DNA of 64,000 nt, taken from positions 1-64,000 of the forward strand of contig CANFBW010000003.1 in the NCBI GenBank assembly GCA_947444925.1, written 5' to 3'. The first letter of the stretch is position 1. Every line of letters begins with the position of its first letter. Below the pieces are notes generated by a model, which saw only the letters and a program-made list of their open reading frames with translations, searched no databases and was not told the DNA's origin. The DNA comes from Flavobacteriales bacterium (lineage in GTDB: Bacteria > Bacteroidota > Bacteroidia > Flavobacteriales_C > GCA-002722245). Below are positions 1 through 8,283 of this stretch, in pieces. The position numbers were made by a program, and so were the translations under genes.

Positions 1-492
1 AACAGCGGACAATACATGGAGGAAGATTTAAAAAACCCGATGCCAACAAATTTTTGCATCGGCGTTGCAGGATATCCTGAAAAGCATTTTGAGAGCGCCA
101 ATCCAACGATGGATTTGCAGTATTTGAAACAAAAAGTGGATGCCGGGGCTGAATATATAGTGACGCAGTTGTTTTATGACAACAAAAAATATTTCGATTT
201 CGTGAAGAGATGCAGAGACAATGGCATCAATGTACCCATCATTCCGGGCATGAAACCGATCACTACTTTGAACCATATCAAAATGCTGCCGCGTACTTTC
301 TTTATTGATTTTCCGGATGCATTGATGAATGAGTTGAACAAATGCAGTACTGACGATCAGGTGAAGGAAGTGGGCATTGAATGGTCAATTCTGCAGTGCA
401 AAGAGCTGAAGAATCAGGCTGTTCCAGCGTTGCATTTTTACACGATGGGGAAATCAGAGGCGACAAAGCGCATTGTGAAGGAAATATTTTAA
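1..492 (+). CDS. metF: methylenetetrahydrofolate reductase, C-terminal part (cut by window edge)
   Basis: The reading frame is open from base 1, so the gene begins outside the window; 163 residues are visible. MetF reduces 5,10-methylene-THF to 5-methyl-THF using FAD and NAD(P)H, supplying methyl groups for methionine synthesis in the cytoplasm. The visible part has the family's TIM-barrel features: 'GVAGYPEKH', then 'KVDAGAEYIVTQLFYD', then 'PIIPGMKPI', and a C-terminal 'ALHFYTMGKSEAT'. These are characteristic of bacterial MetF. The end of the protein matches the usual MetF end, so only the N-terminal half is missing. Identification is firm. Confidence 0.95.
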   Translation, partial: NSGQYMEEDLKNPMPTNFCIGVAGYPEKHFESANPTMDLQYLKQKVDAGAEYIVTQLFYDNKKYFDFVKRCRDNGINVPIIPGMKPITTLNHIKMLPRTFFIDFPDALMNELNKCSTDDQVKEVGIEWSILQCKELKNQAVPALHFYTMGKSEATKRIVKEIF

Positions 493-519
493 TGAGCGCG
501 CACTGACGAGGGGATGTGT

Positions 520-1302
520 ATGAATTCCATTTTTTTCAAAAACACTAAGATTAGTTACAAAACAGAAGGCTCGGGCAAAACCAATGTGGTGTTGTTGCAT
601 GGCTTTTTGGAGTCAATCGACATTTGGAAGGCTTACAGCAAAGAGTTGTCGAAAAATAATAGAGTGGTTTCTATAGACTTGCTGGGCCATGGGCAAAGCG
701 CTTGTTTGGCTTATGTGCATACGATGGAGGAAATGGCAGAAGCGGTCAATGAAGTGTTGAGATTTCTGGACATTCGCAAAGCGATTTTTGTGGGGCATTC
801 ATTAGGTGGTTATGTGTCACTGGCATTTGCAGAATTGTATCCCAATAAAATTAAGGGTTTGTGCATGTTTAATTCAACGGCCGCTGCTGATGCCGAGGGT
901 AAAAAGCTTGACAGATTGAGGGCTATAGAATTAGTGAAGAGCAATCACGAGCTGTTTGTTAAAATGTCGATTCCCAATTTGTTCTCCAATCCAAAAAAGT
1001 ACATGAAGGCCATTGAGCGCACGTTGAAGTTTGCTTTAAAAACGCCTAGGCAAGGAATCATTGCTGCACTCAACGGAATGATGCAGCGCCAAAATCGTGA
1101 AGTGATTTTAAAGTTTTCATTTTACCCCGTTTTTTACGTGATAGGAAAATTTGACACTGTAGTTCCTTTTGAAATTGCTATTCAGCAGTGCGCATTAGCA
1201 AAAAACCATTCCTACTACCTTTCTGAAACAGGCAGCCACATGTGTTTTTATGAGGACGCAGAAGCCTTGGTGCAATTGATGAATTTCATTAAAAAGTGCT
1301 GA
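520..1302 (+). CDS. alpha/beta-fold hydrolase
   Basis: A single-domain alpha/beta hydrolase of about 260 residues with no signal peptide. Visible features, counted from an ATG at 514, are the oxyanion-loop 'HGFLES', the nucleophile elbow 'GHSLGG' (Ser96), a probable acid in 'GKFDTVVP' (Asp214) and the catalytic His in 'GSHMC' (His242). The triad is complete, so it should be an active esterase, lipase or related enzyme; the substrate cannot be read from sequence. There are in-frame ATGs at 514 and 520. The purine-rich GAGGGG at 508-513 touches the first but sits 6 bases before the second, so 520 is preferred. It lies 27 bases after metF and ends 1 base from the convergent thiL. Confidence 0.85.
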   Translation: MNSIFFKNTKISYKTEGSGKTNVVLLHGFLESIDIWKAYSKELSKNNRVVSIDLLGHGQSACLAYVHTMEEMAEAVNEVLRFLDIRKAIFVGHSLGGYVSLAFAELYPNKIKGLCMFNSTAAADAEGKKLDRLRAIELVKSNHELFVKMSIPNLFSNPKKYMKAIERTLKFALKTPRQGIIAALNGMMQRQNREVILKFSFYPVFYVIGKFDTVVPFEIAIQQCALAKNHSYYLSETGSHMCFYEDAEALVQLMNFIKKC

Positions 1303-1303
1303 T

Positions 1304-2353
1304 CTACTTTTTGCCAGAAAAGGCATTCCAGCCTTGCGCTTTCAATTCATGCGCAGATCCGTCTTTAGCGATAAGATTGCAAGCGCTTCCTTTGCCCGTG
1401 AAATGGCCAATGACAGTCACTAGTGGATTGTTTTTTACTTTGTCGTAGTCGGCTAAATCAACAGCAAATAGGAGTTCGTAGTCTTCGCCACCATTCAAAG
1501 CAGCGACAGTGGGGTCAATGCCAAATTCCATAGCGCGGTCAATTGTTTGCGGGTCCAAGGGGATTTTGTCCTCGTAGATTTCAATACCTACTTCAGATTG
1601 TTTGCATAGATGCAGTATTTCAGAGGCTAAGCCATCGGAAACATCAATCATTGCTGTCGGTACCAAATTCATGTCTTTGAACATTCTGAAGATATCGGCT
1701 CGCGGCTCTGGCTTGAGCTGACGCTCTAGTATATAGTCGTTGCCTTCAAGATCGGGCTGAGCTTTTGGACTTTCAATGAAAACCGCTTTTTCTCTTTCAA
1801 GTACTTGCAGTCCCATGTATGCGCCGCCAAGATCACCGCTCACAACGAGCAATTGGTGTTCCTTAGCAGTATTTCTATACACGATGTTCTTTTCTTCGGC
1901 ATAACCAATAGCAGTAATGCTGATGACCAATCCACTTGTTGACGATGAGGTGTCGCCGCCTACCAAATCAACATTGTAGTTTTTGCAAGCGAGCAATATT
2001 CCAGAATACAATTCTTCAACAGCTTCCAGTGAAAAACGATTGGAAAGTGCAACAGAAACAGTGATTTGTTTAGGCTCAGCATTCATTGCATAAATGTCGC
2101 TGAGGTTTACCGATACTGCTTTGTAGCCAAGATGACGCAAAGGAACGTAGGATAAATCAAAATGAACGCCTTCCACTAGCATGTCGGTGGAAACTACAAT
2201 TTTTTTGCCTTCTGCATCGAGCACAGCGGCGTCGTCCCCAATGCCTTTTATCGTCGACTTGTGTTCAATGATGACACTTTGTTTAATGTGATCGATCAAT
2301 CCAAATTCTCCCAATTCGGAAAGTTCAGTACGGTTTTCTTTGTTTTCAAACAT
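1304..2353 (-). CDS. thiL: thiamine-monophosphate kinase
   Basis: ThiL phosphorylates thiamine monophosphate to the active cofactor thiamine diphosphate with ATP. The protein has the AIRS/PurM-type kinase fold. Near the N-terminus are 'ELGEFGLIDHI', the metal-binding 'GIGDDAAVL' and 'STDMLVEGVHFD'. Further on are 'NLSDIYAMNAEPKQ', 'VGGDTSSS' and 'MIDVSDGLASEI', then 'GGEDYELLF' in the C-terminal half. These are the standard ThiL landmarks in the usual order. At 349 residues it is a little longer than many ThiL proteins. No other thiamine gene is adjacent. It is convergent with the hydrolase. Confidence 0.95.
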   Translation of the reverse strand: MFENKENRTELSELGEFGLIDHIKQSVIIEHKSTIKGIGDDAAVLDAEGKKIVVSTDMLVEGVHFDLSYVPLRHLGYKAVSVNLSDIYAMNAEPKQITVSVALSNRFSLEAVEELYSGILLACKNYNVDLVGGDTSSSTSGLVISITAIGYAEEKNIVYRNTAKEHQLLVVSGDLGGAYMGLQVLEREKAVFIESPKAQPDLEGNDYILERQLKPEPRADIFRMFKDMNLVPTAMIDVSDGLASEILHLCKQSEVGIEIYEDKIPLDPQTIDRAMEFGIDPTVAALNGGEDYELLFAVDLADYDKVKNNPLVTVIGHFTGKGSACNLIAKDGSAHELKAQGWNAFSGKK

Positions 2354-2418
2354 AATGCGAAAATACGGATGTTCTTTGAAAATAGCATCAATTCAATCTT
2401 TAGAATACTGGATTGAAT

Positions 2419-3291
2419 TTAATAAAGTGAATACAGAATTTGTGAAATGTTTCTCCAGCGATATTTAATGAGGGTAGGGAACAGTAGTTTTACTATTATG
2501 TGCTCCTGCTTTTGCAGGCCAAGAGATGTGCAAATTGAAAGTACCTTGTTGATTTTTTTCTTTTTCAATAAAAGATAGTTGAGCACATCAAGATTGTCCT
2601 TTTTGTTGTACTGTCTGTAGATATTTTGCATCTCGAGTATTCTTTTATTGGCTCCAGTAAGAGATTTGTGAGCTTCATGCAAGCGATATCCAGAAAGGTA
2701 CTTATTGGTGAATATTGTTTTTATACCCAATTGATTTGCACGAATGAACCAATCCCAATCCAGGCAGTAGTGCAGTTCGGGGTTCAATGTCCCTGTTTTT
2801 TCCCAGGCTTTTTTGGTCCAAAATGTGCTTGGTTGAATGTAAAAGTCAAAGTCGGTAATATCATATGTGGCTTGGGCGGCAATTAAATTGGATCCGTAAG
2901 AGTGGGCATCATTTTCTTTAAAATGAAAACAATTTCCCGCAATGATTTTCTCTTCATTGCAATTGAGCATTTGTGCAACAAAATTTAAGGTGCCCGGCAT
3001 AAAAAAGTCATCAGAGTTCAGCCAACAAAGAATGTCACCTGTTGCTTTTTTGAAACCTTTGTTAATGGCGTCGCCTTGTCCCTCGTCGGGAGCGCTCTGC
3101 CAAAAAGAAATGTGTTGTTCGTATTTTTTTATTATTTCAATAGTGTTGTCGGTGCTTCCCCCATCTAAAATTATGTATTCAAGATTAGGATAGCCTTGCA
3201 TGATCACTGATAATATCGTATCTTCAATAAATTGTCCTTGGTTGTAACTTGGGGTAACAACTGTTATTTTAGGATAGCTTAGCATTGCCAT
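2419..3291 (-). CDS. glycosyltransferase family 2
   Basis: A 290-residue cytoplasmic GT-A glycosyltransferase. The N-terminus 'ITVVTPSYNQGQFIEDTI' is the nucleotide-binding start of the GT2 fold. It is followed by 'YIILDGGSTDNT', 'SAPDEGQGDAINKGF' and the metal-binding acidic motif in 'CWLNSDDFF'. Later 'HYCLDWDWFIRANQLG' fits the acceptor and catalytic-base region. Proteins with this 'DEGQGDAINKG' stretch are common in O-antigen and capsule clusters. Sugar specificity is unknown. ATG codons 6 bases apart leave the exact start open. It is the minus-strand outer edge of the polysaccharide locus, next to another transferase-like gene. Confidence 0.88.
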   Translation of the reverse strand: MAMLSYPKITVVTPSYNQGQFIEDTILSVIMQGYPNLEYIILDGGSTDNTIEIIKKYEQHISFWQSAPDEGQGDAINKGFKKATGDILCWLNSDDFFMPGTLNFVAQMLNCNEEKIIAGNCFHFKENDAHSYGSNLIAAQATYDITDFDFYIQPSTFWTKKAWEKTGTLNPELHYCLDWDWFIRANQLGIKTIFTNKYLSGYRLHEAHKSLTGANKRILEMQNIYRQYNKKDNLDVLNYLLLKKKKINKVLSICTSLGLQKQEHIIVKLLFPTLIKYRWRNISQILYSLY

Positions 3292-3307
3292 AGGTTGCGT
3301 TCTTAAA

Positions 3308-3339
3308 ATTTGCCAATGAGATAAACAGATTTGGCAAAT
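3308..3339. repeat. 9-bp inverted repeat between two transferase genes
   Basis: ATTTGCCAA at 3308-3316 is matched by its exact reverse complement at 3331-3339, with a 14-base spacer. On the minus strand the hairpin is followed by a short run of T. It could act as a weak terminator or processing site between the two minus-strand genes, or be chance in AT-rich DNA. Confidence 0.35.
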
Positions 3340-3383
3340 ATTTTGTATGTAATTATAGCTGTTTTTTCAGAGAAGAAATACAT

Positions 3384-4319
3384 TTATTTTGTTTTCCAGA
3401 TTCTTGGACTGATTTCTTCAAAAGAATAATTGTTCAATCCCCAGTTGTCGGGATTTTTGTAAGGAATGTTGCTGCCAGCACTAATTTCATTAATTCTGCT
3501 TTGGTCACCGTGCGTGGCATTTGCGCCATTGCTCACTGATTCAGGATGGTCGAGGTGGTAATGGTTTCCTATAGCCATCGTGCGCAAAGACTGATGAAGT
3601 AGTTGTTTTAAACCATTAGTGTCGACGCCATTTCTAACATCACTTAAGGTCTCGTCATACCCCGTCATTTTTAACCAATTTTTTTTGTGGGTCATAATCA
3701 AATTACCTACCACGCTTTCTAGTTTACTGTTGGCAGGAAAAAATCGGAGAATGTTTTTTTTGTCTTCCAGGTATTCCTTTTGGATGGGTTTGTTGTTCCA
3801 TTGAATATTGTTGTAGTGAGTGCCATACACTGTGTCACTATTAACTTTATCCTGAATGAAGTCAGGACCGATTAGAACATCTGCATTTACCAATATGATC
3901 CAGTCGCCGCTTGCTTTTCTAATGCCGACATTTTTTGCGAAATATTCAAGAATAGGAAAGTTTTTTGTAGTGATTAGTGTTTTATGAATCTCATTTGGAA
4001 CGATGAAGCATTTTGCATTTGGGTATGCCTCGGTGATCCAATGGCAGTCACTTTCATTTTCTTTGATAGGATTCCACTCGACATAAATTAGTTCTGCATT
4101 TGGAAACAGACTCAGATTCCAATCAAAAGTAGTTTTTAAACGCAGCGAAAAATCACCGCCGTAATTGTCATTTCTGCCAACAACAACAATAGACAATGAA
4201 TTGATGCCTTCTTTGTCAGAAAAGCCGAGTTTTTTTTTCAGGCTCCATTGCAGCTTTATTGCATTGTGCTTGAGTACTCGCCATCTCCAATTGTAGGCAG
4301 AACTAATTCTTTGAAGCAT
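3384..4319 (-). CDS. probable glycosyltransferase (GT-A-like), polysaccharide locus
   Basis: A 311-residue soluble protein without signal peptide. After a basic N-terminal segment of about 40 residues, 'LSIVVVGRNDNYGGDF' looks like the first strand and loop of a GT-A nucleotide-sugar-binding fold. 'IRKASGDWIILVNADVLIG' is a typical region around the DxD-like metal site (here NAD followed by V). 'GYDETLSDVRNGVDTNGL' resembles the acceptor-side region of GT2-type enzymes. The family is not one I can name, so glycosyl transfer is inferred from these motifs and from position beside a GT2 gene and the legionaminic acid cluster. It is divergent from legI across a 117-base gap. Confidence 0.65.
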   Translation of the reverse strand: MLQRISSAYNWRWRVLKHNAIKLQWSLKKKLGFSDKEGINSLSIVVVGRNDNYGGDFSLRLKTTFDWNLSLFPNAELIYVEWNPIKENESDCHWITEAYPNAKCFIVPNEIHKTLITTKNFPILEYFAKNVGIRKASGDWIILVNADVLIGPDFIQDKVNSDTVYGTHYNNIQWNNKPIQKEYLEDKKNILRFFPANSKLESVVGNLIMTHKKNWLKMTGYDETLSDVRNGVDTNGLKQLLHQSLRTMAIGNHYHLDHPESVSNGANATHGDQSRINEISAGSNIPYKNPDNWGLNNYSFEEISPRIWKTK

Positions 4320-4436
4320 AGTTGTTTATTCTGTATTTGGTGCAAGAATAGATATTTTTTTATTGTTGTACAATAGTGTAAGTCCTCGTCTCGGTGATTT
4401 ATGAGAAAATCACTACTTTAGCATCTTGTAAATTGA

Positions 4437-5459
4437 ATGAATTTGAGAACAATTATTATTGCAGAAGCTGGTGTGAACCACAATGGCAACATTGATTTGG
4501 CTAAAAGGTTGATTGATGCTGCGGCTGATGCTGGGGTTGATTATGTTAAGTTTCAGACTTTTAAGTCAGAAAATCTAGTCAGCAAAGTTGCATTGAAGGC
4601 CGACTATCAATTGTCAAATTTGTCCTCACAATCAGGAACTCAATTCGAAATGCTTAAAAAATTAGAGTTGAGTATTGACGATCACCGTGTTTTAATTGAC
4701 TATTGTGCTCATAAAAAGATTCGGTTTTTATCGACAGCTTTTGACTTAGAAAGTGCTGATTTATTGCTCTCTTTGGGAATTGATTATTTTAAAATTCCTT
4801 CAGGTGAAATTACCAATCTGCCTTTTCTTAAGAAGTTGGCGGGTTTTGGTAAAAAGATCATTATTTCGACAGGCATGTGCACATACGAGGAGATTGAAAG
4901 TGCTTTGAATGTGGTTATTGGCAATGGAACGCCAATAGAAAACATAACTGTTTTGCATTGCAATACGGAATATCCGACTCCTTTTGAAGACGTTAATTTA
5001 CGGGCAATGCAAACTATGAAGAATAGATTTGGAGTGAAAATCGGTTATTCTGATCATACCTTGGGGATTGAAGTGCCCGTTGCCGCAGTGGCACTGGGAG
5101 CCTGTATGATTGAAAAACATTTTACTTTGGACCGCACGATGGAGGGACCTGATCACAAAGCTTCCTTGGAACCTAGTGAGCTGGAGCACATGACTACAAG
5201 TATTCGCAATATTGAAAAAGCGCTAGGCAGCGAAGATAAATTTCCTTCAGCGTCAGAAATAAAAAACAAAATTATTGCAAGGAAAAGTGTTCATTTGAAT
5301 AAATTTTTACCTCAAAATGCTTTTATCACTGAGGCGGATTTAACGATGCTGCGTCCAGGTGATGGTATTTCGCCCATGGAAATGGATAAGGTAGTTGGAA
5401 AACAGGTGCTGGTTGATTTGGAAGAGAATCATAAATTAACATGGGAGGATTTATTGTAA
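4437..5459 (+). CDS. legI: nonulosonic acid synthase, probably legionaminic acid synthase
   Basis: A NeuB-family enzyme that condenses phosphoenolpyruvate with a 6-carbon 2,4-diamino or N-acetylamino sugar to make a 9-carbon nonulosonic acid. The TIM-barrel domain starts with 'IIAEAGVNHNGNIDLAK' and contains 'DYVKFQTFKSENLVS', 'FKIPSGEITNLPFLK', 'LHCNTEYPTPFEDVN', 'GYSDHTLGIEVPVAAVALGA' and 'IEKHFTLDRTMEGPDHKAS'. The last 60 residues form the antifreeze-like SAF domain ('ARKSVHLNKFLPQN...LRPGDGISP'). Family membership is clear. The choice of LegI over NeuB or PseI rests on the neighbours, which supply the legionaminic acid precursor route. It is first in a seven-gene run and overlaps the next start by one base. 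Confidence 0.9.
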   Translation: MNLRTIIIAEAGVNHNGNIDLAKRLIDAAADAGVDYVKFQTFKSENLVSKVALKADYQLSNLSSQSGTQFEMLKKLELSIDDHRVLIDYCAHKKIRFLSTAFDLESADLLLSLGIDYFKIPSGEITNLPFLKKLAGFGKKIIISTGMCTYEEIESALNVVIGNGTPIENITVLHCNTEYPTPFEDVNLRAMQTMKNRFGVKIGYSDHTLGIEVPVAAVALGACMIEKHFTLDRTMEGPDHKASLEPSELEHMTTSIRNIEKALGSEDKFPSASEIKNKIIARKSVHLNKFLPQNAFITEADLTMLRPGDGISPMEMDKVVGKQVLVDLEENHKLTWEDLL

Positions 5460-6073
5460 TGAGAAAAATTGGACTCATAGGATATTCAGGTCACGCTTTA
5501 GTGCTTGAAGATGCGTTAAATTCGAAGGGAAGGAAGGTGTTTGGCTATTTTGAACGGGAGAAAAAAAATTATTCACTTCTTACTTATTTGGGTGATGAAC
5601 AGTTGGAGGCGAATATGGAATGGTTGCGTAACAATGATTTTGTGGTAGCTATTGGCGATAATGAACAGAGGTCAAAAATGTGTGCGATGTTGTTTGAGAA
5701 ATGTGGACATCACGCACTTTCAGTCGCTCACCAAACCAGTTATATATCGTCTTCCGCGCATATTGGAAATTCGGTTCAGGTTTTGACCAACGCTGTGATT
5801 CATCCATTGTCCAAGATTGGTAATGGAGTTATTTGTAACACAAGTTCAGTAGTGGAGCATGAATGCACTGTGGGTGATTTTTGCCACATTTCTGTTGGGA
5901 CTGTACTTTGTGGAAATGTTCAAGTAGGTGATTTCTCCTTCATAGGAGCAAATGCAGTGATTAAGCAGGGGGTGAAGATCGGTCGAAATGTTATAGTGGG
6001 CGCAGGAAGTGTAGTGCTTAGAGACGTGCCGGATAATTCAAAAGTAGTAGGTAATCCAATACGGTTCATATGA
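5459..6073 (+). CDS. legH: NeuD/PglD-type sugar O/N-acetyltransferase (probable LegH)
   Basis: A 204-residue acetyltransferase. The N-terminal part 'KIGLIGYSGHALVLEDAL' is the small nucleotide-sugar-binding Rossmann domain typical of PglD/NeuD proteins. The second half is a left-handed beta helix of hexapeptide repeats ('IGNSVQVLTNAVIHPLSKIG', 'VGDFCHISVGTVLCG', 'IGRNVIVGAGSVVLRDVPDN'). In the legionaminic acid route this enzyme N-acetylates the C4 amino group of the GDP-linked diamino sugar; a role as sialic acid O-acetylase is the alternative. The ATG at 5459 overlaps the legI stop and is preceded by GGAGG about 10 bases upstream, favouring it over an ATG at 5441. Confidence 0.85.
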   Translation: MRKIGLIGYSGHALVLEDALNSKGRKVFGYFEREKKNYSLLTYLGDEQLEANMEWLRNNDFVVAIGDNEQRSKMCAMLFEKCGHHALSVAHQTSYISSSAHIGNSVQVLTNAVIHPLSKIGNGVICNTSSVVEHECTVGDFCHISVGTVLCGNVQVGDFSFIGANAVIKQGVKIGRNVIVGAGSVVLRDVPDNSKVVGNPIRFI

Positions 6074-7125
6074 TTCAACTTGAAAAACATAAAATAAAAA
6101 AAGACAGTTATTTAACAGACGCACTAAAACAGTTGAATGATTTGACTTACATACCCAATGCTCCATTGGTATTGCTGGTAATTGAAGAGAATGGTGTGTT
6201 GGTAGGAACGGTAACAGACGGTGATATTCGCCGAGCTTTGATGGGTGGCTCCAAAATAGATTCGGCAATTGCGGATTGTATGCGAAAGGATTTTAGTTTT
6301 TTGAAGCAAGGACATTATGGAACGCGTGAAGTGAACGAATTGAAAAACAAACAAATCTGGTCTGTACCAGTTGTTGATCAAGATGGACGTGTGGTTGATT
6401 TGTTTAATTTGAAGTTTAAAAAAAGTCTGCTTCCAGTTGATGTTGTGATGATGGCTGGAGGTAAAGGACAGCGTTTGTATCCACTTACAAAAAATATTCC
6501 CAAACCAATGTTGCAAGTGGGTGGAAAACCAATACTGGAGATCAATATTGACCGACTGATAAAATTTGGAGTGCAAAATATTAATGTAAGTGTGAATTAT
6601 TTATCGGAAGTCATTACAACGTACTTTGAAAGTCAACCAAAAGAGTGTAAACTCACTTTTGTGAAAGAAGTTGAGCCTTTAGGAACATTAGGTTCTATTA
6701 CTTTGGTGGAGCATTTTGAACACGATTATGTTTTACTAATGAATTCTGATTTGTTGACGGATATTGATTACGAAGACATGCTTTCAGATATGATTAGTAA
6801 CAATGCTGATATGGTTGTTGCTTCTATTCCATATCGAGTTGCAATTCCTTATGCTGTTTTTGAAACAAAAGGAAGAACAATAAAAAGATTGTCAGAAAAA
6901 CCGACCTATACTTACCATTCCAATGCGGGCATTTATTTGTTTAAAAAAGAATTTTTGAGATTCATTCCTTCTCAATCGTTTTATAATGCTACTGATTTAT
7001 TGGAGATGATGATAGAGGCGGAACACAACGTGATGTATTACGATATCATTGGTTATTGGTTGGATATCGGAAGTCCGGAAGACTTTGAAAAAGCGCAAAC
7101 AGATATTGCACATTTGAAACTTTAA
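6070..7125 (+). CDS. ptmE: CBS-domain sugar-1-phosphate guanylyl/nucleotidyltransferase (PtmE-like)
   Basis: Residues about 5-115 form a CBS-domain pair ('VLVGTVTDGDIRRALMGG' and 'IWSVPVVDQDGRVVDLFN'). From about residue 122 a nucleotidyltransferase begins with 'VVMMAGGKGQRLYPLTKNIP', followed by 'KPMLQVGGKPILE', and continues to 'LLMNSDLLTDIDYEDM' and 'YWLDIGSPEDFEKAQ'. This architecture matches Campylobacter PtmE, which activates glucosamine-1-phosphate with GTP, the entry to the GDP-linked legionaminic acid pathway. That link is established for Campylobacter and inferred here. CBS pairs often bind adenine nucleotides, so regulation is possible. ATGA overlap with legH shows translational coupling. 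Confidence 0.87.
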   Translation: MIQLEKHKIKKDSYLTDALKQLNDLTYIPNAPLVLLVIEENGVLVGTVTDGDIRRALMGGSKIDSAIADCMRKDFSFLKQGHYGTREVNELKNKQIWSVPVVDQDGRVVDLFNLKFKKSLLPVDVVMMAGGKGQRLYPLTKNIPKPMLQVGGKPILEINIDRLIKFGVQNINVSVNYLSEVITTYFESQPKECKLTFVKEVEPLGTLGSITLVEHFEHDYVLLMNSDLLTDIDYEDMLSDMISNNADMVVASIPYRVAIPYAVFETKGRTIKRLSEKPTYTYHSNAGIYLFKKEFLRFIPSQSFYNATDLLEMMIEAEHNVMYYDIIGYWLDIGSPEDFEKAQTDIAHLKL

Positions 7126-7172
7126 CAAGATTAGCTGCAAATTATTTTAGACAATAGAGGAATCTTGAAACT

Positions 7173-8279
7173 ATGAAAATTGGGGTTATAACAACATCGC
7201 GGGCCGATTTCGGAATATATCTTCCCCTACTTAATAAAATTAAGGAGAGTGAGCATCATCTGATGCTGTTCGCCGGAGGAATGCACACTGCCTCTCATTT
7301 TGGAAATAGTCACCAATTGATTGAGGAAGCGGGATTCATCATTGGTGAAATGGTTGATGGGATATCAACTGATGATTCACCGTTCGGCTTGTGTGAATCG
7401 ATGGCCCTAACTTTAGCAGGTTTTTCAGCAGTTTGGAAAAAATACGCTGATGAGCTAGATGTTGTGTTTGTATTGGGCGATCGATTTGAAATGTACGCGG
7501 CTGCTTCTTCAATAATTCCATACAATATTATAATTGCACATCTTCACGGAGGAGAAACAACGTTGGGCGCTATAGACAATAAATTCCGAAATGCGATCAG
7601 CATGTTAAGTGATTACCATTTTGTATCGCACGAAAAACACGCGGAAAAACTTGTGCAAATGACAGGGGATTCTGCGCGGATTTTTAATGTTGGCGCACTG
7701 GGAGTTGAGAATTTACTCGGACAAAGTTTAATGAGTACTGATGCGTTTTTTGAAAAATTCAAGTTCGATATTTCGAAGGATTATATTCTAACAACGATTC
7801 ATCCAGAAACGGTTTCGGCAGGGAAAAATGTACATTTCATAGATGAGTATATTGCTGCAGTGAAAGAAATTGATATTCCGGTACTATGCACTTTGCCAAA
7901 TGCAGATACAGAAGGCAGTGTTTTGAGAGCAGCATTATTAGATTTTGAAAAGCAATTTCCTCAAAAATTGAAATGCTTTGAAAATCTGGGAATCGTTGGC
8001 TATTTTACTGCGATGAAAAATTGTTTGATAATGTTAGGGAATACGTCAAGTGGTATCATTGAAGCTGCGAGTTATCAGAAATGGGTGATAGATTTAGGTG
8101 ACCGACAAAAAGGAAGATTTGCCCCTTCTAATGTAGTGCATGTTCCTTTTGATAGAAAGGAGATTGTTCGCAATGTTCAATCGTTAAGAACTACGGATGT
8201 TAATGTAAGTCAAAATCCATATGGGAAAGGAAATACGGCAGAACAAATTTTAGGAATTCTAGAAACAGTTTTTATATAA
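7173..8279 (+). CDS. legG: hydrolysing NDP-sugar 2-epimerase (LegG/NeuC family)
   Basis: The N-terminus 'KIGVITTSRADFGIYLPLL' is the signature of NeuC/LegG-type hydrolysing 2-epimerases with a GT-B-like fold. Other landmarks are 'VLGDRFEMYAAASS', 'IAHLHGGETTLGAIDNKFR', 'ILTTIHPETVSA' and 'IMLGNTSSGIIEAASY'. The enzyme removes the nucleotide and inverts C2, releasing the 2,4-diacetamido-trideoxymannose that LegI condenses with PEP. Alone, the sequence could be a NeuC acting on UDP-GlcNAc. The dehydratase and aminotransferase next door favour LegG. There is an AGAGGAA stretch shortly upstream of the ATG. It is separated from ptmE by 47 bases. Confidence 0.9.
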   Translation: MKIGVITTSRADFGIYLPLLNKIKESEHHLMLFAGGMHTASHFGNSHQLIEEAGFIIGEMVDGISTDDSPFGLCESMALTLAGFSAVWKKYADELDVVFVLGDRFEMYAAASSIIPYNIIIAHLHGGETTLGAIDNKFRNAISMLSDYHFVSHEKHAEKLVQMTGDSARIFNVGALGVENLLGQSLMSTDAFFEKFKFDISKDYILTTIHPETVSAGKNVHFIDEYIAAVKEIDIPVLCTLPNADTEGSVLRAALLDFEKQFPQKLKCFENLGIVGYFTAMKNCLIMLGNTSSGIIEAASYQKWVIDLGDRQKGRFAPSNVVHVPFDRKEIVRNVQSLRTTDVNVSQNPYGKGNTAEQILGILETVFI

Positions 8280-8283
8280 AAAT

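Noticed and set aside
4394-4413. Short inverted repeat (GTGATTT, 6-base loop, AAATCAC) before legI
   Set aside because: Only 7 bp in AT-rich DNA between divergent genes, without a T run. Could be chance; not enough to call a control site.
6124-6576. 150-codon minus-strand frame inside the PtmE-like gene
   Set aside because: Covered by CBS and nucleotidyltransferase domains on the plus strand; composition is shadow-like.
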